From Rhizosaccharibacter radicis (GTDB lineage Bacteria > Pseudomonadota > Alphaproteobacteria > Acetobacterales > Acetobacteraceae), in NCBI GenBank assembly GCA_024508355.1, contig JAMZEJ010000001.1, positions 516,020-580,019 of the forward strand: a DNA stretch of 64,000 bases, in the 5' to 3' direction. Positions 1 to 8,679 of the stretch are shown here, in pieces. The stretch's first letter is position 1; each line of letters opens with the position of its first letter. The notes below the pieces were generated by a model. It made no database searches. It worked only from the letters and a program-made list of their open reading frames with translations, and was not told where the DNA came from. The position numbers and the translations under genes are program-made.

Positions 1-465
1 GAGCAACCGCACGTCCGCAGCACCGGCCCCGCCCAGGACGATCTGGTTGCCGTCGCCGGCGAAGCCGCTGATCGGGATCGCCAATGTCCGGTCCCACAGC
101 ACCAGGCTGTCGTGGTCGCCGAAGAACTCCAGCGTCGATCCGGACCCGAGCGTCGTGCCGGCCGCGAGCTCAAGCGTTCCGTGTCCTGCTGCGGTGCTGG
201 TGCCGCCGGGTAGAACGACGGGCGCGCCGATCTGGAAGGCGATGCCGTTGCCGAGCACGGTCGCGGCGGCGTAGCTGAGGTGAGCGTAGGCGCCGGCGTC
301 CACGACGGCACCGAAGAAGGCGGCGAGGGTCTGGTCGACGCTGTAGGACACCGAGATGCTGGCAGTCCCGGTCACGAACAGGCCCCACCCCAGCCTGTCC
401 GTCGACCAGAGCACGGTTTCACCCTCGGGCGAGATGAATGCCTGCTCGCCGATGGCGAATACCAT
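1..465 (-). CDS. Beta-repeat (adhesin-like) protein, N-terminal part, cut by window edge
   Basis: An open frame starts with ATG at 463-465 and runs off the left edge; 155 codons are visible. AGGGGAG lies about ten bases upstream of the ATG. The protein starts MVFAIGEQAF and has no Sec signal peptide. The visible part is rich in Gly, Ala, Thr, Ser and Val with an alternating small/hydrophobic pattern typical of beta-solenoid repeats. The segment with LELAAGTTLGSGSTLEFFG, followed by ISGFAGDG, resembles the repeat units of giant secreted beta-strand-repeat proteins. Lack of a Sec signal is expected for a type I secretion substrate, and such a transporter lies 6 kb away. A TATAAA on this strand at 509-514 could be a -10 box. 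The family call is from memory of the repeat style; the C-terminus is not visible. Confidence 0.6.
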   Translation of the reverse strand, partial: MVFAIGEQAFISPEGETVLWSTDRLGWGLFVTGTASISVSYSVDQTLAAFFGAVVDAGAYAHLSYAAATVLGNGIAFQIGAPVVLPGGTSTAAGHGTLELAAGTTLGSGSTLEFFGDHDSLVLWDRTLAIPISGFAGDGNQIVLGGAGAADVRLL

Positions 466-685
466 GATGCTTGCTCCCCTATTGCTGATCCAGGAGGGCA
501 TGCTCCGATTTATATTGTCCTAACGTTTGCGACGGTATCGTCCCAGCAATGTTGATGACATATTGATGCCGTGAACACATTAAGTTTAGATGCCGGATGT
601 TTGAACCGGCCGGAGAGTGATAGTAGCGTCCCGGTTGGGAATGCATGCCGAAGAACGTGCGAATTGGGCGGGATGGTGAGAGGCG
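466..685. promoter_or_regulatory. Divergent intergenic region with AT-rich core
   Basis: These 220 bases separate the leftward adhesin-like gene from the rightward hydrolase gene and are clearly more AT-rich than the surroundings (about 505-595). A leftward TATAAA is at 509-514, 44 bases before the ATG. No convincing TTGACA-like partner is visible at the usual distance. Shared control of the two genes is inferred from position only. Confidence 0.3.
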
Positions 686-2158
686 ATGATCATCTTCGAA
701 GGCGAGGAACTGGTTGTACACCACCACCGGGGGCGATCGCAGGACCTGCTGGTCACCTTCGCGCCGGCATACCGGGAAGATGTGGCGCAGGAATATTATT
801 TCTGCCGCTCCGCCGTCGAACAGCATTCGCTCAACTGTATCGGCATCAACACCAAGGTCCGGGCCTATTACGCGACGCCGGAAATCGAAGACGCGTTCCG
901 CCTCGTGGAGCAGCACGCGAAGGGACGGCGCCGGATCATCGTTCTCGGCCATTCCATGGGGGGATGGGCGGCTCTGAAATTCTCGCGCCGCTTGCGGGCG
1001 GACCGCGTGATCGTGTTCGCGCCGACCTACTCGCTGGATCCGGACGATCTGGATTTCGAATCAGAGATCCACAGGAAAATCCTCATCCGCAACGTCGCCC
1101 AGCACAAGATCGTTCCTCGTCCGCAACATAAGGGCATGGGCATCCGTCCGGAGGACTGCGCCGGCTCCATCACGGTCATCTTCGATCCGAACGACGGGAT
1201 CGACGACTACAACGTCAACATGCTCCGCAAGCGGTTGCCGCCCTTCGACGAGTTGCCGTTCCCCAACATGGGTCATGATCTCGCCAGCGGCTTCGACCAG
1301 TCGGACATCATGATGCAGATCGTCGCGGCGGCCGAGGACAGCGACCTGTCGCGATTGCGCCGCGTGCTGGTGGATGTTCAGCGCGGTTCCGGCCACTTCA
1401 TCCAGCATGCCATCGAGCGCTCGGCCTGGAAGCATCCCCTCCTGACCTATCGCGCCCTGCAGGCGAAGCGGGTCAAGCAGCACAAGGACTACGACAAGAT
1501 CATCACCAGCGGGATCAATGGGGTCCTGATCTACGCCCTGTTCATGCGAGGCTGGAGGAGCGAGGCCTACAAGCATTTTCTCCTGGTCATGGATAAGCAT
1601 ATCGGCGTGCGCGGCGCGGCTCCCCCGGACTTCGAGACGGCCGAAGTCGCCCAGCTGCTACGCGACTACGCCTGCCTGATCCTTTCGCCTCACGGCGGCT
1701 TCCTGGTCTTCAACAGCCAGTCCCGACAAATCTATTTCGACAAGGCTTTCTTTCCGGCCCGGTCGATCCTGCCGGTGTTGATCAGGATCGTCGGCGACGA
1801 CGTCAAGATGTTCGTGATCGGAACCGGAATCACGCCGATCGCACCGGACGTGCTTCCGCTCGTTGGATCCGCCCTGTCCGTTTCCACCGGCGACAACCAC
1901 GTGGTTGTCCACGGCGCCGGGGGCATGTTGAGCACCAGCGGCAACGTGCCTGCCGTCGTGCCGGGAGACACGCCCGACTGGCTCGAACGGTTCACGCCGC
2001 TTCCCGTGCCGGAAGGCAGCCAGCTGCTCAAGGCCGCCACCATCTCCTGGTTCGACCAGAAGCTGATGACGCCCGCGCCCGCCGCGCCGGAACCGTCTCC
2101 TGCGCCGCGGCGCAAGGCCAAGTTCGGCCTGCTCGCCAAGCTGGGCTTCCGCCAGTAG
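686..2158 (+). CDS. Alpha/beta hydrolase with unrecognised C-terminal half
   Basis: The protein has 490 residues. The N-terminal half looks like a serine alpha/beta hydrolase: the nucleophile elbow GHSMGG puts Ser at residue 90, acidic candidates are Asp167/Asp170 in FDPNDG, and MGHD supplies a candidate His at 197. The C-terminal ~250 residues match no family I know. They begin with a helical stretch and continue as beta-rich sequence, ending in a Pro/Ala linker and a basic tail. There is no signal peptide, so it is probably cytoplasmic. ATG 686 follows GAGAGG closely. It is divergent from the adhesin-like gene and convergent with metH, 24 bases apart. The substrate is unknown; acting on glycan or acyl groups of an exported protein would fit the neighbourhood but is speculation. 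Confidence 0.75.
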   Translation: MIIFEGEELVVHHHRGRSQDLLVTFAPAYREDVAQEYYFCRSAVEQHSLNCIGINTKVRAYYATPEIEDAFRLVEQHAKGRRRIIVLGHSMGGWAALKFSRRLRADRVIVFAPTYSLDPDDLDFESEIHRKILIRNVAQHKIVPRPQHKGMGIRPEDCAGSITVIFDPNDGIDDYNVNMLRKRLPPFDELPFPNMGHDLASGFDQSDIMMQIVAAAEDSDLSRLRRVLVDVQRGSGHFIQHAIERSAWKHPLLTYRALQAKRVKQHKDYDKIITSGINGVLIYALFMRGWRSEAYKHFLLVMDKHIGVRGAAPPDFETAEVAQLLRDYACLILSPHGGFLVFNSQSRQIYFDKAFFPARSILPVLIRIVGDDVKMFVIGTGITPIAPDVLPLVGSALSVSTGDNHVVVHGAGGMLSTSGNVPAVVPGDTPDWLERFTPLPVPEGSQLLKAATISWFDQKLMTPAPAAPEPSPAPRRKAKFGLLAKLGFRQ

Positions 2159-2182
2159 AAGGCAGGCGGAAGCGTTTCCCTC

Positions 2183-5100
2183 CTACACCGTGAAGTATTT
2201 CGCTTCCGGGTTGAACATCACGAGGGCGCTGGTGGATTGCTCGGGATGGAGCTGCCAGCCGTCCGACAAGGAAACGCCCACCCTTTCCGCCCCCAGCAGC
2301 CGCAACAGCGGCTCCTGGTCCTCCAGGCGCGGGCAGGCCGGATAACCGAACGAGTAGCGCGATCCGCGGTAGCCCTGCGACAACAGCCTGTCGATGTCGC
2401 GGTCGTCTTCCGCGGCGAAGCCGAGTTCCGCGCGCGCGCGCTTGTGCACGTACTCCGCCATCGCCTCGGCCATCTCCACGGACAGACCGTGCAGATACAG
2501 ATAGTCCTGGTAGCGGTTGCTTTCGAACCACTCCCGGGCGACGTCCGAAGCTGCCTGCCCCACGGTCACCACCTGCAGCCCGATCACGTCACGCTCCGCC
2601 TCGCCGATGTCGCGGACGAAGTCGGCGACACAGGCGCCGTCCTCGCGTGGCTGGCGAGGAAGCGTGAAACGGGCGGCCTCCGTTTCGCCGTCCGGCTCGA
2701 ACAGGATCAGGTCGTTGCCGTCGCCCGCCGCCTTCCAGTAGCCGTAGATCGCCTGCGGCTTCAGGATGTCCCGCTCGGCGCACAGCGCCAGCATGCGCTT
2801 CATGACCGGACGCAGCTCGGTCTTCGCCCAGCGCAGGAAATCTTCCAGCGACCGGCCCTGCTTCCGGAAGCCCCACTGGAACTGGTACAAGCTGCGTTCA
2901 TTGAGGAATGGCAGCACCGCCGCCGGGGACGCTTCCATCACCCGCGCGCCCCAGAATGGCGGCTCCATGATCGGCAGCCCGTGGCTCAGGCGCACCCGGC
3001 GCGAGCGTGCGGCCTCGCGGTCCACCGGCGCGAAGCCACGCTGTTCGACCTGTTCCGGTTCCCGCTTCGCCGCACGCGTCGCCTTGCTCTGCCGGCGGTG
3101 CTGGATCGCCGACAGGTAGCCGTCGAAGCTGTTCTGCGCGACATGGTCCATCAGACCCAGGCCATCGAAGGCGTCGCGCGCATAGGCCACGCGCCCGCTG
3201 CCGCCCTCGCGGCCGTAGGCGGCGACGCATTCCTCTTCCACGTAGTTCCGGGTCAAGGCCGCGCCGCCCAGCAGCACCGGAATCTCGAGGCCCTGGCGTG
3301 CCATCTCCTCGAGGTTCTCGCGCATCACCACGGTCGACTTCACCAGCAGGCCGGACATGCCGATCGCGTCCGCCTTGTGCTCGGCGGCAGCGGCGATCAT
3401 GTCGGCGACCGGCACCTTGATGCCGAGATTGACTACGCGGAACCCGTTGTTGGTCAGGATGATGTCGACCAGGTTCTTGCCGATGTCGTGCACGTCGCCC
3501 TTCACGGTGGCGAGCACGATGGTGCCGCGGGCCTGCCCTTCGACCCGTTCCATGTGCGGCTCGAGGAAGGCCACGGCCGCCTTCATGGTCTCGGCCGACT
3601 GCAGCACGAAAGGAAGCTGCATCTTGCCCGCGCCGAACAGCTCGCCCACCACCTTCATGCCGTCCAGCAGGATGGTGTTGATGATGTCGATCGGCGCCAT
3701 CCGGGTCATGGCCTCGGCGAGATCGTCCTCCAGACCCTTGCGGTCGCCGTCCACGATGCGGTCGCGCAGCCGCTCCTCGGCGGTCTCGGCGCGCTTCTTC
3801 TTGGTGGCTTCCGACGCCTTGCGATCGGCGAACAGTTCCAGTAGCCGCTGCAGCGGGTCGTAGCCGTCGCGGCGGCGGTCATGGATCAGATCGTCGGCGA
3901 CCCGCACCTCTTCCGGATCGATCAGGTGCAAGGGCCTGATCTTGCTGACATGCACGATCGCCCCCGTCATGCCGGCCCTGACCGCCTGATCGAGGAACAC
4001 CGAGTTCAGCACGGCGCGCGCCGCCGGATTGAGCCCGAACGAGATGTTGGAAAGCCCCAGGATGATCTGGATGTCGGGAAAGCGTTCCCGGATCCGCCGG
4101 ATGCCTTCCAGGGTCCACAGGCCGAGCTTCCGGTCGTCCTCGTTGCCCGTCGCGATGGTGAAGGTCAGCGGGTCGATCATCAGGTCCGATTGCGGCAGGC
4201 CGTGCTTGTCGCAGGCGAACGCCACCAGGCGCTCCGCGATCCGCAGCTTGTCTTCCGCGGTCTTCGCCATGCCCACCTCGTCGATGGTGAGCGCGATCAC
4301 CGCGGCCCCGAAGCGCTTGGCCAGCACCATCCGGTCGTGAGCGTGGCCCTCGCCGTCCTCGAAATTGATCGAGTTGATGATCGGCTTGCCGCCATGCAGC
4401 TTGAGCGCGCTCTCGATCACCGGCGTTTCAGTGGAATCGATCACGAGCGGCCCGTTCACCGACGCGGTGAAGCGGCGCACCACCTCGTCCATCTCGGCGG
4501 TCTCGTTCCGGCCGACGAAGGCGGTGCAGATGTCGAGCGCGTTGGAACCTTCACCGACCTGGTCGCGGCCGATGGCCACGCAGCCGTCCCAGTCGCCCGC
4601 TTCCTGCAGCTCGCGCCACTTCCGGGAGCCGTTGGCGTTGCATCGCTCGCCGATGGAGAAATAGCTGTTCTCCTGACGCAGCGGCACCTGGCCGTAGAGC
4701 GACGCCACCGAAGGGATCCAGACCGGACGCCGCGCTACCGGGGCCGGCCGCGCGGCGCTCCCCGCCCGGCGCCGGAGCATGGCGTCCAAAGCCTCGATAT
4801 GCGGCGTCGAGGTCCCGCAGCAGCCACCGACGAGGTTGAGCCCGTCCTCGGAGATGAAGCGCTCCATCCAGCTCGCCATCTCCGCGGCTCCCAGCGGGTA
4901 GTGGGTGCGGCCGTCCACGAGTTCAGGCAGGCCGGCATTGGGCTGCACGGAAATCAGCCCGCGCCAGTTGCTTCCGAGCCAGCGGACATGCTCGGCCATC
5001 TCCTGCGGGCCCGTGGCGCAGTTCAATCCCAGCAGCGGCACGTCCAGCGCATCCACCACGGTCGCCGCGGCGGCGATGTCCGGTCCGACCAGCAGGGTGC

Positions 5101-5689
5101 CGGTGGTTTCCACCGTGACCTGCACGAAGATGGGGGTGTCGGTGCCGGCCGCGCGCCGCGCCCGCTTGGCGCCGTTCACCGCCGCCTTGATCTGCAGCGT
5201 GTCCTGGCAGGTCTCGATCAGCAGGGCGTCCACGCCCCCCGCGATCAGCCCGTCGCACTGGGCGGCCAGCGCGTCCTCCAACGGATCATAGGGGACGTTG
5301 CCCAGCGACGGCAGCTTGGTGCCCGGCCCGATCGAACCCACCACATAGCGGTGGCGGCCGTCCGAGAAGCTGTCGGCCGCTTCCCGCGCCAGCTCCGCCG
5401 CGATCTTGTTGATCTCGTGGCAGCGATCGGCGAGGTCGAACTCCTCCAGGGTAGTGGGCGAGCCGCCAAAGCTGTTGGTTTCCACCATGTCGGCACCGGC
5501 CGCGAAATAGCCCCGGTGGATCTCCCGCACCAGGTCCGGACGCGACAGGTTCAACACTTCGGTGCAGTTCTCGCGATCCCAGAAATCGCGTTCCACTTCC
5601 AGATCGAGCATCTGGACGCGCGAGCCCATGCCGCCGTCGCAGAGCAAAACGTGATGGGAAAGGGCGTCGAGGAGGTGGGGTCTGGTCAT
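2183..5689 (-). CDS. metH: Cobalamin-dependent methionine synthase
   Basis: MetH transfers the methyl group of 5-methyltetrahydrofolate to homocysteine through methylcobalamin. The 1168-residue protein shows all four modules in order: homocysteine-binding barrel (about 1-330) with zinc ligands in LNCATGP and GGCCGTS; pterin-binding barrel starting near FSIGERCNANGS; cobalamin cap and B12 domain with the signature GDVHDIGKN, whose His is the lower cobalt ligand; and a C-terminal SAM-binding reactivation domain with GYPACPRLEDQ and LSDGWQLHPEQS. Length is close to the family norm of about 1200. I chose ATG at 5687-5689 because AGGA stands five bases before it and upstream in-frame residues are unlike the family. 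A GC hairpin lies just upstream of the AGGA. MetF is encoded at 25.7 kb. Confidence 0.96.
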   Translation of the reverse strand: MTRPHLLDALSHHVLLCDGGMGSRVQMLDLEVERDFWDRENCTEVLNLSRPDLVREIHRGYFAAGADMVETNSFGGSPTTLEEFDLADRCHEINKIAAELAREAADSFSDGRHRYVVGSIGPGTKLPSLGNVPYDPLEDALAAQCDGLIAGGVDALLIETCQDTLQIKAAVNGAKRARRAAGTDTPIFVQVTVETTGTLLVGPDIAAAATVVDALDVPLLGLNCATGPQEMAEHVRWLGSNWRGLISVQPNAGLPELVDGRTHYPLGAAEMASWMERFISEDGLNLVGGCCGTSTPHIEALDAMLRRRAGSAARPAPVARRPVWIPSVASLYGQVPLRQENSYFSIGERCNANGSRKWRELQEAGDWDGCVAIGRDQVGEGSNALDICTAFVGRNETAEMDEVVRRFTASVNGPLVIDSTETPVIESALKLHGGKPIINSINFEDGEGHAHDRMVLAKRFGAAVIALTIDEVGMAKTAEDKLRIAERLVAFACDKHGLPQSDLMIDPLTFTIATGNEDDRKLGLWTLEGIRRIRERFPDIQIILGLSNISFGLNPAARAVLNSVFLDQAVRAGMTGAIVHVSKIRPLHLIDPEEVRVADDLIHDRRRDGYDPLQRLLELFADRKASEATKKKRAETAEERLRDRIVDGDRKGLEDDLAEAMTRMAPIDIINTILLDGMKVVGELFGAGKMQLPFVLQSAETMKAAVAFLEPHMERVEGQARGTIVLATVKGDVHDIGKNLVDIILTNNGFRVVNLGIKVPVADMIAAAAEHKADAIGMSGLLVKSTVVMRENLEEMARQGLEIPVLLGGAALTRNYVEEECVAAYGREGGSGRVAYARDAFDGLGLMDHVAQNSFDGYLSAIQHRRQSKATRAAKREPEQVEQRGFAPVDREAARSRRVRLSHGLPIMEPPFWGARVMEASPAAVLPFLNERSLYQFQWGFRKQGRSLEDFLRWAKTELRPVMKRMLALCAERDILKPQAIYGYWKAAGDGNDLILFEPDGETEAARFTLPRQPREDGACVADFVRDIGEAERDVIGLQVVTVGQAASDVAREWFESNRYQDYLYLHGLSVEMAEAMAEYVHKRARAELGFAAEDDRDIDRLLSQGYRGSRYSFGYPACPRLEDQEPLLRLLGAERVGVSLSDGWQLHPEQSTSALVMFNPEAKYFTV

Positions 5690-5700
5690 GATATCCTGGG

Positions 5701-5717
5701 CGCCCCCGCCGGGGGCG
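5701..5717 (-). promoter_or_regulatory. metH: GC hairpin in metH leader
   Basis: CGCCCCC (5701-5707) and GGGGGCG (5711-5717) form a perfect 7-bp stem with a three-base loop, ending only a few bases upstream of the AGGA ribosome-binding site of metH. It could affect ribosome access. I see no cobalamin, SAM or SAH riboswitch consensus upstream, so a specific regulatory role is not supported. Confidence 0.35.
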
Positions 5718-5850
5718 GACGATCGGCGGGCGGAAGGGCGCAGCCTTCTCCCCCAAGGTTCTTTCAAAGCGGGCCTCCCCTGTCCAGGGTCGGGACCCAA
5801 TGTCGTGATCGGGCCGTGTCAAGACGGCCAAGCCAGGGGCCGATGTCCAC

Positions 5851-6228
5851 ATGCGGGATGGAGCGCGAAACACCGTTGCGGCGGCCATTCCTGGGGCGGT
5901 GTTGCCGAGACCGGACCCGCGCACCGGCCTTCTGCTCGGCGAAGGGGTGGCCGAGCCCGCCCCGGAGGGATGGGCCCTGGTGGCGAGGCTGCCGCGTCCC
6001 GGCCTCCATGGCTTCGGCTGCCGATGCTGCGGGCGGGATCCGGTGGCCCTGTTCCTCAATGGGCTGTTCCAACGACAGGTGAGAGCGGGACGTCCGATGC
6101 CGAGCCGGCTGCTGGTGGTGGCATCCCCCGCCACGGTGGCGGCGGTCATGGACGCGGCGCGACACGACCCGTTCGTCCGCGCCCGGTTCCCCGAGGGGAC
6201 GATCGCGGCGGTCGATGAAGTAGCTTGA
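5851..6228 (+). CDS. Small CxCC-motif protein of unknown function
   Basis: The frame encodes 125 residues and uses the strong G/C third-position bias of neighbouring genes, which supports it as real. The middle carries GFGCRCCGRDP, a CxCC motif, followed by a helical segment with LFLNGLF, a short hydrophobic strand LLVVAS, and a conserved-looking end HDPFVRARF. The CxCC resembles the metal-binding motif of CobW/COG0523 GTPases, but there is no P-loop and the protein is far too short, so it is not a complete member. It lies between metH and the type I secretion genes, reading toward the latter. The start is uncertain because no clear ribosome-binding site is visible. Function unknown. Confidence 0.6.
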   Translation: MRDGARNTVAAAIPGAVLPRPDPRTGLLLGEGVAEPAPEGWALVARLPRPGLHGFGCRCCGRDPVALFLNGLFQRQVRAGRPMPSRLLVVASPATVAAVMDAARHDPFVRARFPEGTIAAVDEVA

Positions 6229-6415
6229 GACGGACGCTGGGTCGGGTGGCCATGGGCCAACCGAGGAGGTGGACCCGTCGGTGCGGGAGAAAATTTAGGT
6301 TCGGTTGTTGTTTTCATGCTAGGGTTGTGACGGTGGCTGGGCTTTGGCCTTCGCCGCACGATGCCGGGGGTTTCGCCTCCCCTGGCGCTGAGGGCGCCCG
6401 AACGAAGGACATCCT

Positions 6416-8677
6416 GTGGATCAACCGAACGACAACGCCGGCCAGATCGGCTCAAGCGCCGACGGTCACGCTGCCGCACGAGGCGCGTCCACCGATCCCC
6501 TGACCATCCGGCTCCGAGCCACCATGGCCGCTGCAAAGTACCACGGGGTGGAGCTCGACCCCCGTACCTTCATGGGCGAGCCGGACGAACCTTCCCCGTC
6601 TCCCGCGACCCTCGTGCGCTGGCTGACCGACCAGGGTCTGGTCGCCAAAGGCATGCGTCTAAAATGGCGCTACCTGGTCCGCATGAGCAACACGCCGCCG
6701 ATCGTCCTGATGTTCAAGGACGGATCGGCGGGCGTCATGGTGGCGGCCGATGCGGCCAACGATCTGGTCTGGTTGCGCGACCCGATGGGTACGGAGTCGG
6801 ATCCGGCGCTGGCGGTGGACGAGCTCCGGCTGTCGCAGGTCTGGACCGGCGACGTTCTGATGGTGCGCCGGGCGCGCGATCAGGCCGAGACGGAAATGCC
6901 GGTCGATATGCGATGGCTCACCCGTGTCGTGATGCGGGAGAAGTCGCTGCTGCGCGACATCGGCCTGTCGTCGATGGTGTTGTCGGTGCTGACCATCCTG
7001 CCGGCACTGATCGTCATGCAGGTGCTGAACCAGGTGCTGGCGCACCATTCGCTCGCCACCCTGTTCTCCGTGACCATGATCCTGATCGTGCTCACCTTCT
7101 ACGAGACGATGCTGTCCTATGGGCGCCGTGAACTCGTTCTGGTGCTGGGCGCCAGGGTGGACAGCCGGATCAGTATCCACATCTTCAATCGTCTGCTGGC
7201 GCTCCCGCTCGAGTTCTTCGAGCGCAACCAGACCGGCATCGTGATCGGTCGGTTGTTCGCGATCTACAAGGTCAAGGACTTCCTGACCGGCAAGCTGCTG
7301 ACGACCTTCCTGGACCTGTTCACCCTGCTCATCGTCCTGCCGTTCCTGTTCTTCCTGAACGCCTCGCTGGCCTGGATGGTGGTGGCGACCGCGGGCCTGA
7401 TCGGCCTGGTCGTGATCATCTTCATGGGACCGATCAGCTTCTACGTCGCGCGGTCGATCGCCGCGGAACAGCAGCGCGGCTCGCTTCTCTATGAGTCGGT
7501 GGCTGGTATCCGGACCCTCAAGACGTTGGCGTTGGAGCCGCAGCGCAAGCAGCTCTGGGACGAGCGGACCGCCGAGGCCACCCGCTGGCGGCTCGCGGCC
7601 GGGCGGATGTCGAACTGGCCGCAAACGCTCACCATGCCGCTCGAGATGTTCATCAGCCGCGGCGTGCTGCTGATCGGCGCGCTGATGGTGATCAAGGGCA
7701 GTTCGGGGATGCAGGGCGGTTCGCTGATCGCGTTCATGATGCTGGGTGGTCGGGTGGCTTCTCCGCTCATCAGCTTCGCCAAGCTGCTGGAGGACTTCAC
7801 CGAGGTCCGGACCTCGCTCGGCGAGGCCGGTGCGGTGCTCAACAACCCCACCGAGACCAAGGCGCTCACCACCGGCATGCGGCCCAAGATCAAGGGCGCG
7901 CTCTCCTTCATCGATGTCGACTTCTCCTATCCGGGCGCGACCACCAAGGCGCTCGATGGGTTGAACGTGGAGATCCCGGCCGGGACCATGCTGGGCCTGG
8001 TGGGCCGGTCCGGATCGGGCAAGTCCACCGTCACGCGCCTCCTGCAGGGCGTCAGCCGCAGCTATACCGGCTACCTGAAGCTGGACGGCATCGACATGCG
8101 GGAGATCAATCTCACGCATCTGCGCAAGTCGTTCGGCGTGGTGCTGCAGGACAACTTCCTGTTCCGGGGCACCATCCGAGAGAACATCACCGCCGGCCGT
8201 CCGGGCCTCACCCTCGACGACGTGGTGCGCGCCGCCCGGCTCGCGGGCGCCGAGGAATTCATCGAGCGCATGCCGGCCGGCTACGAGACCTTCATCGAGG
8301 AAGGCTCGACCAACATCTCCGGCGGCCAGCGCCAGCGCCTGGCCATCGCCCGTGCCCTGATCTCCGATCCGAAGCTGATGATCCTGGACGAGGCCACCTC
8401 GGCGCTTGATCCGGAGTCCGAAGCCCTGGTGAACGCCAACCTCACCCGGATCGGCCGCGGACGCACGATGGTGATCGTATCGCACCGACTGTCCTCGCTG
8501 GTGGATTGCGACCTCATCATGGTGATGGAGCGCGGCAAGGTGGAGGATATCGGTCCCCACCAGGTGCTGCTCGAGCGTTGCGCGATCTACCGCCAGCTCT
8601 GGATGCAGCAGAACCGGCACACCAACCCCGAGAACCGTGGCGCCGGTCCGGCGCCGCTCCTGGCGGAAGGAGATTGA
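6416..8677 (+). CDS. Type I secretion ABC transporter (HlyB/LapB type) with degenerate C39-like domain
   Basis: This 753-residue inner-membrane protein fuses a permease and an ATPase that drive one-step export of unfolded proteins. Residues ~25-160 form a C39-peptidase-like domain in which no catalytic Cys is visible at the expected place (TMAAAKYHG), so it should bind rather than cleave its substrate. Five to six hydrophobic segments follow, including LTILPALIVMQVLNQVL. The ATPase has Walker A GRSGSGKST, signature SGGQRQR, Walker B LMILDEATSALD and the switch His in VSHRL. GTG 6416 is chosen for GAAGGA seven bases upstream. The fusion-protein gene starts two bases after the stop. No outer-membrane TolC/LapE gene is present nearby. 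The substrate is unknown; candidates are the edge genes of this window. Confidence 0.92.
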   Translation: MDQPNDNAGQIGSSADGHAAARGASTDPLTIRLRATMAAAKYHGVELDPRTFMGEPDEPSPSPATLVRWLTDQGLVAKGMRLKWRYLVRMSNTPPIVLMFKDGSAGVMVAADAANDLVWLRDPMGTESDPALAVDELRLSQVWTGDVLMVRRARDQAETEMPVDMRWLTRVVMREKSLLRDIGLSSMVLSVLTILPALIVMQVLNQVLAHHSLATLFSVTMILIVLTFYETMLSYGRRELVLVLGARVDSRISIHIFNRLLALPLEFFERNQTGIVIGRLFAIYKVKDFLTGKLLTTFLDLFTLLIVLPFLFFLNASLAWMVVATAGLIGLVVIIFMGPISFYVARSIAAEQQRGSLLYESVAGIRTLKTLALEPQRKQLWDERTAEATRWRLAAGRMSNWPQTLTMPLEMFISRGVLLIGALMVIKGSSGMQGGSLIAFMMLGGRVASPLISFAKLLEDFTEVRTSLGEAGAVLNNPTETKALTTGMRPKIKGALSFIDVDFSYPGATTKALDGLNVEIPAGTMLGLVGRSGSGKSTVTRLLQGVSRSYTGYLKLDGIDMREINLTHLRKSFGVVLQDNFLFRGTIRENITAGRPGLTLDDVVRAARLAGAEEFIERMPAGYETFIEEGSTNISGGQRQRLAIARALISDPKLMILDEATSALDPESEALVNANLTRIGRGRTMVIVSHRLSSLVDCDLIMVMERGKVEDIGPHQVLLERCAIYRQLWMQQNRHTNPENRGAGPAPLLAEGD

Positions 8678-8679
8678 GC

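Noticed and set aside
2237..3844. Long open frame opposite metH (and 3881-6082)
   Set aside because: Antisense to a certain gene; His/Arg/Gln-rich composition is the usual mirror of high-GC coding sequence and no ribosome-binding site is present.
5690..5850. Possible cobalamin, SAM or SAH riboswitch before metH; likewise before metF
   Set aside because: No B12-box or SAH/SAM consensus segment could be found on reading the leaders; only a simple hairpin is present.
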